A stretch of DNA of 10,175 bases from Syntrophomonadaceae bacterium (GCA_028683995.1 JAQUGU010000028.1:2122-12296), one strand, 5' to 3'. Shown: positions 1 through 6,362, counted from the stretch's first letter. The notes: generated by a model not told the origin, from the letters alone. Numbers and translations: made by a program.

Positions 1-101
1 ATGTAGGCATTATAACATTCATGACTGCTACAAAAAAGCAGGGGATAGCAGAATAAAGGATATATCAGTTAAGCATAATAAAACTAAAGCTAATATATGA
101 T

Positions 102-107
102 GAGGTG
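102..107 (+). promoter_or_regulatory. Ribosome binding site that sets a TTG start
   Basis: The bases GAGGTG lie six bases before a TTG codon at 114. An in-frame GTG at 105 falls inside this site and so cannot be the start it serves. The site therefore favours TTG 114 as the initiation codon of the small gene that follows. Confidence 0.7.
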
Positions 108-113
108 ATAAGT

Positions 114-350
114 TTGAATAAAATTGTAGCGGTAGAAAACAACCTGGCTCCAATCAAGGATTACCTGCTGGATCAAGGCTGCCAGGTTATAGATGTGGAG
201 TCTGCACAAAACACCCGGGTAGATGCCGTAGTAATTTCCGGCAGCAGTAAGGATTTATTGGGTATGCAGGATGTAGTAATTGATGCTCCGGTTATTGATG
301 CCCGGGGTAAAACCCCGAGCGAGGTGTGGGATAATATAATGAGATACTAG
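114..350 (+). CDS. UPF0180 (YkuS-like) family protein
   Basis: This gene encodes a 78-residue protein that I recognise by its overall pattern as the UPF0180/YkuS family of Firmicutes, whose biochemical role is not established. The family signs are an N-terminal KIVAVE segment, then a stretch predicting an amphipathic helix (PIKDYLLDQG), a VID strand, a central DAVVISG motif, a GMQDVV segment, and a C-terminal 'DARGKTPSEVWD' segment. The length matches the family, which is about 80 residues. The start is TTG 114, chosen because GAGGTG sits six bases upstream and the longer GTG start at 105 would overlap it. No membrane segment or signal peptide is present, so it is expected to be cytosolic. 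It converges on the response-regulator gene at 377 and appears to be a single-gene unit with its own terminator. The family call is fairly secure; no function is claimed. Confidence 0.8.
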   Translation: MNKIVAVENNLAPIKDYLLDQGCQVIDVESAQNTRVDAVVISGSSKDLLGMQDVVIDAPVIDARGKTPSEVWDNIMRY

Positions 351-360
351 GTGGTAAGTG

Positions 361-391
361 AGGGGCGAGGAGTGCCCTACTGGTTTTTTTT
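361..391 (+). terminator. Probable intrinsic terminator of the UPF0180 gene
   Basis: AGGG (361-364) can pair with CCCT (375-378), extended by a C-G pair past one bulged G, and a run of eight T residues follows at 384-391. The stem is short and imperfect, and five bases separate it from the T-run, so confidence is moderate. It overlaps the 3' end of the convergent response-regulator gene. There is no T-run on the opposite strand, so it would work only for + strand transcripts. Confidence 0.45.
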
Positions 392-1468
392 AAATATATG
401 GTCAAACTCTTCACTGATGCGGATGAACGTTGACAGTACCTCGGGGTCAAAATATTCTGGTCTGGTTCTATCGTCTCCCCGGGTAATTATTTCCATAGCC
501 CGGTAGTGGGAAAAGGCAGGTTTGTACGGGCGTCGGCTTCTTAAAGCATCATACTGGTCACATATGGCTACTATCCTTCCCTCTATGGGTATTTCTTCCC
601 CTATAAGCCCCTGGGGGTAACCGGAACCATCCCATCTTTCGTGATGAGTCAGGGAAATAGACTCCACCATTTGCAGTTCCTTGAATTTGGAGTTAGCCAG
701 GATACTGGCACCAGTTACGGTATGGGATTTCATAATCTCAAATTCATCCTTGCTCAGCGGCCCTGGTTTTAGTAATATTTGATCCCAGATACCAATTTTG
801 CCGATATCATGCAGGGGGGCAGCAAAGGCCATAGACTCGACAAAATCATGACCCATGCCCAGTTCCCGGGACAGGAGGGGTGTGTATATTCCCAAGCGTT
901 TATTGTGCATGCCGCTATCCTTATCCCGTAACTCGGCTGCTGCTGATAAGCGGTGTACCATCTCAATGGTCAGGTCGTTAACTGTTTCCAGTGCTGCAGA
1001 AAGCTCTCTAGTACGCAGGTTAACGGTTGTCTCCAATTTACGTTTATATTCTTCCTCCATACGGTTTATACGGGCTAGTTTTACCGCCTTTTCAAGCACA
1101 ATCAAAAAAAGGCTCAAATCCAGGGGTTTAAGAACAAAATGTTCTACCCCTAAATTTATAAGATCCAGTAAATATTTGGTTTCGTCATGAGCCGAAATAA
1201 CTATTATTATCTGCCGGGGATTCTCCTTTTTAATCTCCCGGACCATTTTAACACCATTCATGAGCGGCATATTTATATCTGTGATAATCAAGTCGTAGCT
1301 GCTCCCCCTAAACATTTCCAGGCCTTCCAGCCCATTTTCGGCAGTATTTACGGCCGTAAAAAAACTACCCAGCAACCTGGCCGTGTTCTGGCGCAGTTCT
1401 CGGTCATCTTCTACATATAAAACGCTTATACCCTGGGCAGCTTCTTTTAATTCTTTGGGGTTTATCAT
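377..1468 (-). CDS. Response regulator with HD-GYP cyclic-di-GMP phosphodiesterase output
   Basis: This 363-residue protein joins a receiver domain to an HD-GYP domain, the family that hydrolyses cyclic-di-GMP to pGpG or GMP. The receiver (about residues 14-130) has the acidic pair D21-D22, phospho-acceptor D64 in TDINMP, the switch residue S92 and K114 in VLKP. A charged linker predicted as coiled coil (about 132-175) follows. The HD-GYP domain (about 180-350) has HD at H220-D221 in LHDIGKIGI, H249, the HHERWDGSGYP block with H275-H276 and GYP at 283-285, and a DQYDAL helix with D304. All metal-ligand positions recognisable by eye are kept, so it looks catalytically intact. It starts 11 bases after the upstream kinase gene, so the kinase is its likely partner. 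ATG 1468 matches the usual family N-terminus but has only a weak AGAAG site. ATG 1510 has a strong GGAGG site inside the kinase reading frame and would add 14 residues. Confidence 0.93.
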   Translation of the reverse strand: MINPKELKEAAQGISVLYVEDDRELRQNTARLLGSFFTAVNTAENGLEGLEMFRGSSYDLIITDINMPLMNGVKMVREIKKENPRQIIIVISAHDETKYLLDLINLGVEHFVLKPLDLSLFLIVLEKAVKLARINRMEEEYKRKLETTVNLRTRELSAALETVNDLTIEMVHRLSAAAELRDKDSGMHNKRLGIYTPLLSRELGMGHDFVESMAFAAPLHDIGKIGIWDQILLKPGPLSKDEFEIMKSHTVTGASILANSKFKELQMVESISLTHHERWDGSGYPQGLIGEEIPIEGRIVAICDQYDALRSRRPYKPAFSHYRAMEIITRGDDRTRPEYFDPEVLSTFIRISEEFDHIFKKNQ

Positions 1469-1479
1469 AGTTATTGCTT

Positions 1480-3603
1480 CTAAACAAGCGGAAGCTTGAT
1501 GGTGAAGCATGCTCCCTCCTCCGTATTGCGTGCCAATAATTGTCCCCGGCAATGTTCCTGGACAATTGTTCTGGACATGTACAATCCCAGTCCGGTACCT
1601 ATTCCCGGTCCCTTGGTGGAAAAATAGGGATCAAAAATCTTGTCTATAATATCATTCGGAATCCCACCGGCATTATCATATACCTCTATCTCCACATAAT
1701 CATCTGCTTCAAATCCCCGTATGGTAATCTTGGGTGTCACTATTTCATTGTCTACAAAAGCATCGGAAGCATTTTTGATAATGTTAAGAAATACCTGCAT
1801 TAGCTCATTGGGATAAGTAAGAAATGGGGTAGAAAGGGAATAATCTTTAACCAGCACTACATTCTTATACTCTAGTGATTTGCCGATAATGCCCAGGGTA
1901 TCTTCAATAACCTGATCCATTACCACCATATCCTGGGGATTATCGGGCTTAAAGAAATGGCGGAAATCGTTGATGGTATTGGATAAATACTGGGCATGTT
2001 CATTAATATCATTTAATAATTCGTTAAACTGGTTTTTATCAAACATATCCAAATCCAGGTACACCTGCAGGTTACCGGCCAGAGTGCTTATAGATGACAG
2101 CGGTTGGCGCCACTGGTGGGCTATCATCCCTATCATTTCCCCCATAGCGGCCAGCTTGGAATTTTGCACCAGCAGTTGTTCTTGCTGTTTCCGCTCATTA
2201 AACTCATTCTGTAATTGCTCGTTAAGTTGTGCCAATTCCTCTACCATTTCATTCAGGATATCCTGTTCCCGTCTCAGTTCTTTTTCTTGATAGAGGTGGC
2301 AGTTTTCCCCTTTATTCAGGCCATTAAATATAGCAATGGCCATATGATAACAAGAATTGTAACCACAAGCAGCACAATTTCTAAAATCCTTAGGATTAGT
2401 TTTATGCATGGCATGGTAAATCTTATGCAATTCAGTTTCGCTGGGGATTTTTAAGGTGTTATGGGCAGACAGGTTCTGGTAAGAACGGTAGGAAAAATCA
2501 TGTTGCTTAATTACATCCTGGAGGAAATCTTTTAACTGCTGGCGCCTGGTCTCATCGGCCCGACTCTGTTCCGAACGAACTGTTACCGCCCGCTCAATTT
2601 GATCCAATGAGCGGCGATGATTAATACAGCCGGGTCCCATATTGCAGCCCTTTTCACAGCTGAGGATGTCGACTATTATGGGCAGATCAGGGTCTTTTTT
2701 GAAAATAGCCATTTGTAGTTCGGGCAGATACTTATCATAAGCCAGAGGGCCTTCAATTCTTCTAATTTCACTGGCCGGGGTGTCAGGATAATTAAATTGG
2801 TAACACTCACCAAGTCCTCCAGGGCTGGAAAAATTGGTTGCTATCCCAGCAGGAACCTGATTATCAAAATCACTATCTTCCAGGTTATCCAATTCAATAT
2901 TATTATCCCTAAATATTTTCTCTATAGATTGGTAGATGACATTATACTGTACCACCTGGCTGTCTTGAAATTCACGCCTTTTGGCCAGACAGGGAGAGAT
3001 AAAGACTAACTCACTATCCGGATGCAGTGATTTAACGTAAACCGCAGTATCATGAACCGGGCTGCCGCTAGGGGCCAGGTATTTTAATAGGCCGGGTTGA
3101 TAAATTTCAATGTATTTGACAATAGCAGGACAGGGCTGGGCTATAAGTGGCAACCTGACCTGCCCGGAGGCAATCAGTTCATGGTAAGAGGCCACCGTGA
3201 TTTCCGCACCCAGAGAAACGTCATACACGGCTTTAATTCCCAGTATTTTCAGGGCAGTTATCAGTTTTTTTAAGGGAAAATTACTCTGCGCCGATGGTGC
3301 TAGCAGGGCTACCATTTCCCGTTCCGGTAGCCGGGCCATAAATTGGGCTGCATCATCTATAGGGAATCGAGCACTTTTCTCCACTATGCCGCCATGGCTT
3401 TTTATACAGGCCTCAATACAGCGACCACAGCCTATACACAGGTGGTTGTTAAACTTGACTACATTCCCACTGCCATCACTGCATACCTTAACCGGGCAAA
3501 CCGCAATGCACTGGTGGCAATTGATACAGTTTTCCTCCTTGATTCCGATCACTTCTATTAAATTTTCCATACTGCTAAGGAATTCAGCAGGAAACCCGAA
3601 CAT
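1480..3603 (-). CDS. [FeFe]-hydrogenase-like (H-cluster) sensor histidine kinase
   Basis: This 707-residue cytosolic protein fuses redox and kinase modules. Residues 26-66 form a two-[4Fe-4S] ferredoxin (C26, C29, C32, C36 and C56, C59, C62, C66). Residues about 95-330 resemble the large-subunit C-terminal domain of [FeFe]-hydrogenases, with the three H-cluster motifs PCPAI (C158), SPCLAK (C205, K208) and SCEKGC (C316, C320). A CxxCGxxxxC...C motif (C410, C413, C418, C435) resembles the FeS domain family. A coiled coil spans about 438-480. The kinase part has phospho-acceptor H496 in MIAHQWRQPL, N-box N607/N611, DNAGG at 643-647 and GTGLGL near 669-674. There is no transmembrane segment and no obvious PAS domain. 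Catalytic second-sphere residues are altered, which fits sensory group C-like hydrogenases rather than enzymes. By inference it senses H2 or redox state and phosphorylates the adjacent HD-GYP regulator. ATG 3603 is used as the longest frame; ATG 3570 is an alternative, and neither has a good Shine-Dalgarno site. Confidence 0.9.
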   Translation of the reverse strand: MFGFPAEFLSSMENLIEVIGIKEENCINCHQCIAVCPVKVCSDGSGNVVKFNNHLCIGCGRCIEACIKSHGGIVEKSARFPIDDAAQFMARLPEREMVALLAPSAQSNFPLKKLITALKILGIKAVYDVSLGAEITVASYHELIASGQVRLPLIAQPCPAIVKYIEIYQPGLLKYLAPSGSPVHDTAVYVKSLHPDSELVFISPCLAKRREFQDSQVVQYNVIYQSIEKIFRDNNIELDNLEDSDFDNQVPAGIATNFSSPGGLGECYQFNYPDTPASEIRRIEGPLAYDKYLPELQMAIFKKDPDLPIIVDILSCEKGCNMGPGCINHRRSLDQIERAVTVRSEQSRADETRRQQLKDFLQDVIKQHDFSYRSYQNLSAHNTLKIPSETELHKIYHAMHKTNPKDFRNCAACGYNSCYHMAIAIFNGLNKGENCHLYQEKELRREQDILNEMVEELAQLNEQLQNEFNERKQQEQLLVQNSKLAAMGEMIGMIAHQWRQPLSSISTLAGNLQVYLDLDMFDKNQFNELLNDINEHAQYLSNTINDFRHFFKPDNPQDMVVMDQVIEDTLGIIGKSLEYKNVVLVKDYSLSTPFLTYPNELMQVFLNIIKNASDAFVDNEIVTPKITIRGFEADDYVEIEVYDNAGGIPNDIIDKIFDPYFSTKGPGIGTGLGLYMSRTIVQEHCRGQLLARNTEEGACFTIKLPLV

Positions 3604-3629
3604 ACCTGATAACTGAAGACCAGGTTATC
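3604..3629 (-). promoter_or_regulatory. Alternative hairpins abutting the sensor-kinase start
   Basis: Immediately before ATG 3603, two inverted repeats share bases and exclude each other. GATAAC (3608-3613) pairs with GTTATC (3624-3629), and ACCTG (3604-3608) pairs with CAGGT (3621-3625). Both are seen directly. A role in controlling translation of the kinase is inference, encouraged by the lack of a clear Shine-Dalgarno site in an open context. Confidence 0.3.
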
Positions 3630-3662
3630 CCTCCGTACTACCGGTCTGAAAAATAACAGAGA

Positions 3663-3678
3663 TTAGCAGGCATGCTAA
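3663..3678. repeat. Imperfect palindrome in the sensor-kinase leader
   Basis: TTAGC (3663-3667) and GCTAA (3674-3678) form an inverted repeat around AGGCAT, with an internal GCATGC palindrome. It lies about 60 bases upstream of the kinase start and could be a protein-binding dyad or an mRNA hairpin. No regulator is identified. Confidence 0.35.
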
Positions 3679-3783
3679 GTCTCCATGAATACCCTTTTCC
3701 CCCCTTTTTAACCCCGGCTCACTCGTTCAATCTTTAATGATAAGTTTCAACACCATTCCGTAAATATCCTTTTTTATTTATGG

Positions 3784-3806
3784 TATAATTTTCACATTTT
3801 ATTATA
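3784..3806. repeat. AT-rich dyad TATAAT...ATTATA
   Basis: TATAAT at 3784-3789 is mirrored by ATTATA at 3801-3806 across an 11-base spacer, so a perfect -10-like hexamer faces each strand. The copy read on the - strand is the proposed -10 of the kinase promoter. No gene lies downstream of the + strand copy within 2.5 kb, so that one is probably fortuitous or part of an operator dyad. Confidence 0.4.
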
Positions 3807-3831
3807 GATACAAAAAGGGGACTGGATTCAA
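3801..3831 (-). promoter_or_regulatory. Candidate promoter of the sensor kinase operon
   Basis: On the - strand TTGAAT (3831-3826) is followed, after 19 bases, by a perfect TATAAT (3806-3801). The -10 is excellent, but the spacer is longer than the usual 17 bases and the -35 matches only four of six consensus bases. It would give a leader of about 190 bases before ATG 3603. Confidence 0.4.
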
Positions 3832-3850
3832 GTTCTATATTCCTTATAAT

Positions 3851-4618
3851 TTATCGGGCCATAAGCACCTTGCTTAAAAAGGCCCGAGTTCTTTCGTGGT
3901 AGGGGTTTACGATAACTTGTTCGGCAGTACCTTCTTCGACAATTAAGCCTTCATCCATGAATATTACCCGGTTGGCTACCTCACGGGCAAAGCCAATTTC
4001 GTGGGTTACTACAATCATGGTCATATGTTCCAAAGCCAAATCTTTCATAACCTGCAAAACTTCGCCGGTTAATTCAGGGTCCAGGGCCGAAGTGGGTTCA
4101 TCAAAACACATGATATCCGGTTCCATGGACAGGGCCCGGGCAATAGCTACCCGCTGTTGCTGACCACCAGATAGTTCAAAAGGGTAGTTGTTGGCCTTAT
4201 CGGAGAGCCCAACTTTCTCTAATAGCTGCCAGGCTTTATTTTCTGCCTCTACCTTGTCCGCCTGCTTGACCAGTATGGGTGCCATGGTAAGATTTTTAAG
4301 TACTGACTTATGGGGGAAAAGGTTAAAATTCTGAAAAACCATGCCCATCTTGTGCCGAATCTGGTCGATTTCCTTATCTGTGCTATACAGGGCATAGCCA
4401 TCCGGGCTATTACGGACCATAAATTCTCCCTCGATTTTAATTTCTCCCCGGTCTATAGTTTCCAGATGGTTGAGGCAGCGTAAAAATGTACTCTTCCCCG
4501 AGCCGGAGGGGCCGATAATAGCAATTACTTCACCTTTTTCCACTTGTAAGGATACCCCTTTTAATACCTTAAGAGAGTCAAACTTTTTATGAATATCCCG
4601 TGCTTGCAATATATACAT
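3851..4618 (-). CDS. Polar amino acid ABC transporter ATP-binding protein (GlnQ-type)
   Basis: This 255-residue ATPase powers import by the permease encoded just upstream and would sit on the inner face of the membrane. It has Walker A GPSGSGKST (36-44), Q-loop Q96 in VFQNFNLFPH, signature LSGGQQQR (149-156), Walker B with D173-E174 in CFDEPTSALD, and H-loop H206 in VTHEIGFA. The FNLFPH, TSALDPEL and THEIGFAREVA wording is typical of the glutamine/polar amino acid branch. A short polar insertion at about 66-88 before the Q-loop is seen in a subset of this branch. AGGAG lies eight bases before ATG 4618, and only 11 bases separate it from the permease stop. It is the last gene of the three-gene operon. 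Substrate cannot be told from the ATPase. Confidence 0.95.
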   Translation of the reverse strand: MYILQARDIHKKFDSLKVLKGVSLQVEKGEVIAIIGPSGSGKSTFLRCLNHLETIDRGEIKIEGEFMVRNSPDGYALYSTDKEIDQIRHKMGMVFQNFNLFPHKSVLKNLTMAPILVKQADKVEAENKAWQLLEKVGLSDKANNYPFELSGGQQQRVAIARALSMEPDIMCFDEPTSALDPELTGEVLQVMKDLALEHMTMIVVTHEIGFAREVANRVIFMDEGLIVEEGTAEQVIVNPYHERTRAFLSKVLMAR

Positions 4619-4629
4619 AAGTCTCGCTC

Positions 4630-5271
4630 CTAACGGTAATAGTCAAACCGAGATTCCAGCCATTTGAAGAATTGCTGAACCGTACCGGTCATAAACAGGT
4701 AGAAAATGGCGGCGATAATAAAGGGAACAAAAGTATCATCACGCATAACATGAGTTCGAGCCACCCTGGATAATTCGCTTATAGCCAGCACATAAATAAG
4801 GGCGGTATCCTTCACCAGGTTAATTACCTCATTGCCCATCGGAGGTAGAACCAGTTTAAAAACCTGGGGCAGTACAATGTTCTTCATAGTCTGAAAACGG
4901 TTTAAACCCAGCACATCGGCAGCTTCATACTGACCCCGGTCGATTGACTGGATGCCGGCTCGGAAAATTTCGGCCAGGTAAGCCGAATAATTCAGAACAA
5001 AAGCCAGGTAGGCAGCAATTTCCCGTTCCAAACGTATACCAATAGTCATAAGTCCAAAATACATAAATAGAAGCTGTAACAGTAATGGAGTTCCACGAAA
5101 AAGCCATACATAAAACTCCATAAACCACTTCAAGGGTTTAAACTTGGAAATGCGAGCCATACCCATAAGTATCCCTACAGGCAAGGCCACCATCAGGGTT
5201 AGAAAGAATAATTTCAGGGTTACCGACAATCCTTTAAGCATGGATGGCAGCAACATAAGAATATAATCCAT
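4630..5271 (-). CDS. Polar amino acid ABC transporter permease (HisM/GlnP family)
   Basis: This 213-residue integral membrane protein forms the channel of the importer, probably as a homodimer because only one permease gene is present. Hydrophobic segments occur near residues 15-40, 57-80, 85-105 and 185-207. The cytoplasmic coupling loop is visible as GQYEAADVLGLNRF followed by IVLPQVFKLVLPP, the EAA motif that docks on the ATPase. The N-terminus MDYILMLLPSMLKGLSVTL and the LFRGTPLLLQL segment are typical of the His/Glu/Gln/Arg permease family. The start is ATG 5271, which has GGGG seven bases upstream. The longer ATG 5307 has no ribosome site and would fall within the stem region of the upstream hairpin. 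It lies between the binding-protein and ATPase genes. Confidence 0.94.
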   Translation of the reverse strand: MDYILMLLPSMLKGLSVTLKLFFLTLMVALPVGILMGMARISKFKPLKWFMEFYVWLFRGTPLLLQLLFMYFGLMTIGIRLEREIAAYLAFVLNYSAYLAEIFRAGIQSIDRGQYEAADVLGLNRFQTMKNIVLPQVFKLVLPPMGNEVINLVKDTALIYVLAISELSRVARTHVMRDDTFVPFIIAAIFYLFMTGTVQQFFKWLESRFDYYR

Positions 5272-5299
5272 GGTATACCCCTTTGCCTTAAGCAATTTG

Positions 5300-5337
5300 A
5301 AAAACATAACAGGCTAACAGTTAAACTGCAAGCCTGT
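5300..5337 (-). terminator. Intercistronic hairpin, likely partial terminator or mRNA stabiliser
   Basis: On the - strand ACAGGCT (5337-5331) pairs perfectly with AGCCTGT (5315-5309). A nested CAGT/ACTG stem sits inside it, across a two-base internal loop on each side and a TTA loop. Five T residues follow at 5304-5300, four bases after the stem. It lies between the binding-protein stop and the permease start. A 3' hairpin here could raise binding-protein levels relative to membrane components by partial termination or by blocking 3' decay. Confidence 0.6.
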
Positions 5338-5370
5338 CATGCTAATAATATCAGTAAATAAATAATATGG

Positions 5371-6207
5371 CTATTTGTTAATAATGTCTTCCTTAAACCA
5401 TTTATCGGAAATCGCACTGGCAGTGCCATCTGCTTTCATAGCGTCCAGGGCCTTATTCATTTCGGCCAGGAATGCTTTATCAGTTAGTCTTAAGCCCACC
5501 GCGAAATCCTCAGCCCCAAAGTCCTCCTCCAGGAACTTATATTCCCCGGGATGTTTACTTACATAGTATTTACCAACTATTATATCGACTACCACTGCAT
5601 CCAGGCCGCCTCCCTTGAGGTCACGCATGGCCATTACGTTATCATCAAATTCTAACAGGTTGTCTTTTATGACTTCGTACGTAGCCTTATCTGCCAATAC
5701 CGCATCTTGAGCGCTGCTTCCTGCCTGAATGCCAATCTTTTTGCCTTCCAGGTCAGCTTTGTTCTTGATAGGAGAATTAGCGGTAACTACAATAACCTGC
5801 CGGTTTTTGATATAAGGTTTGGTAAAGAGAACTTGTTCTTCCCGTTCCGGAGTAATGGAGAAACCGTTCCAAATAACATCAATATTGCCGCTGTTTATCT
5901 CTTCCACTTTTGATTCCCAGACAATGGTCTGGAACTTCACATCTACACCCAGTCGCTTGGCCGCTTCTTTGGCCAGGTCAATATCAAAGCCTACGATTTC
6001 ATTGTTTTCATCCCGGAAACCCATGGGAGGAAAAGCATCATCCAACCCCATTACAAAATAACCTTTGTCCTGGATATCCTGCCAGGAAGTATCAGTCTGA
6101 GCCGGTTGCGGGTTTTTTTCCGCATTTTTATTGGCAGAACCACAGCCCCCCAGCACCAGGGTTAATGAGAAACATAATAAGAGAATAAGTACAAGATTTC
6201 TTTTCAA
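5371..6207 (-). CDS. Amino acid ABC transporter substrate-binding lipoprotein
   Basis: This 278-residue extracytoplasmic protein captures a polar amino acid and delivers it to the permease. A signal peptide (KR then a hydrophobic run at 5-19) ends in the lipobox LGGC, giving lipid-anchored C22. A low-complexity Asn/Gln/Pro linker runs to about residue 40. The family 3 binding domain includes GLDDAFPPMGF (54-64), GFDIDLAKEAA (73-83), GFSITPER with R122, FTKPY (128-132), IGIQAGSS and VVVD with D208. In the family R122 and D208 contact the ligand carboxylate and amino groups, so an alpha-amino acid is likely; the side-chain preference cannot be read. TTG 6207 is chosen because AAGGAGG lies eight bases upstream. 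ATG 6225 has no ribosome site and would itself overlap that AAGGAGG. It is the first gene of the importer operon. Confidence 0.94.
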   Translation of the reverse strand: MKRNLVLILLLCFSLTLVLGGCGSANKNAEKNPQPAQTDTSWQDIQDKGYFVMGLDDAFPPMGFRDENNEIVGFDIDLAKEAAKRLGVDVKFQTIVWESKVEEINSGNIDVIWNGFSITPEREEQVLFTKPYIKNRQVIVVTANSPIKNKADLEGKKIGIQAGSSAQDAVLADKATYEVIKDNLLEFDDNVMAMRDLKGGGLDAVVVDIIVGKYYVSKHPGEYKFLEEDFGAEDFAVGLRLTDKAFLAEMNKALDAMKADGTASAISDKWFKEDIINK

Positions 6208-6215
6208 TCCGACAG

Positions 6216-6222
6216 CCTCCTT
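6216..6222 (-). promoter_or_regulatory. Ribosome binding site selecting TTG 6207
   Basis: AAGGAGG, a near-perfect anti-16S complement, lies eight bases before TTG 6207. It decides the start of the binding-lipoprotein gene against the in-frame ATG at 6225, which lies just upstream of it. The shorter start also gives a conventional lipoprotein signal beginning MKRN. Confidence 0.8.
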
Positions 6223-6230
6223 CATATTAT

Positions 6231-6259
6231 ACTATATATCTACATTTTACTTCACTCAA
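6231..6259 (-). promoter_or_regulatory. Sigma-A-type promoter of the amino acid importer operon
   Basis: TTGAGT (6259-6254), a 17-base spacer and TATAGT (6236-6231) make a good housekeeping promoter on the - strand. The expected start point near 6225-6223 falls just before the AAGGAGG ribosome site, giving a very short leader of about 17 bases. The TATAAT that overlaps at 6231-6226 would start transcription inside the ribosome site and is less likely. Confidence 0.6.
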
Positions 6260-6280
6260 TTAAACAAGTAAATGATTAAA

Positions 6281-6298
6281 TGGGGACAAACTCCCCCA
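6281..6298. repeat. Short inverted repeat in the divergent intergenic region
   Basis: TGGGG (6281-6285) and CCCCA (6294-6298) form a dyad between the importer promoter and the divergently transcribed spore-protein gene. No T-run follows on either strand, so it does not look like a terminator. It may be an operator, but no binding protein is recognised. Confidence 0.35.
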
Positions 6299-6362
6299 AG
6301 TTATTAATAAAGTGTTCTTTTAGGGAAAAACTATATCAATAATGAAGAAAGGTGTTGATAGA

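Larger units (their letters stand above)
3604..3850. other. Intergenic region between sensor kinase and ABC importer operon
   Basis: This 247-base gap contains no convincing gene on either strand. It holds the candidate promoter and leader of the sensor kinase, several short inverted repeats (3608-3629, 3663-3678, 3784-3806), and a weak AT-only repeat at 3761-3780. No clear T-tailed terminator for the upstream importer operon was found, so some read-through from the importer into the kinase cannot be excluded. Confidence 0.6.

Noticed and set aside
1..101. A possible gene or RNA in the first 100 bases
   Set aside because: The segment is AT-rich with stops in the readable frames, no tRNA-like cloverleaf and no convincing promoter pair; it is most likely intergenic.
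105..113. GTG 105 as the start of the UPF0180 gene
   Set aside because: It falls within the GAGGTG ribosome site, which is correctly spaced for TTG 114.
855..1190. A 111-codon + strand open frame opposite the HD-GYP regulator
   Set aside because: It is antisense to conserved receiver and linker coding sequence, is Ser/Arg-rich as shadow frames often are, and matches no family by eye.
3197..3616. A 139-codon + strand open frame opposite the sensor kinase
   Set aside because: It lies wholly antisense to the conserved ferredoxin and H-cluster coding region, gives no recognisable domain and has no good ribosome site. It is a shadow frame.
5910..6188. A + strand open frame opposite the binding lipoprotein
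   Set aside because: It is antisense to conserved binding-protein motifs and is Pro/Trp-rich without any family pattern.
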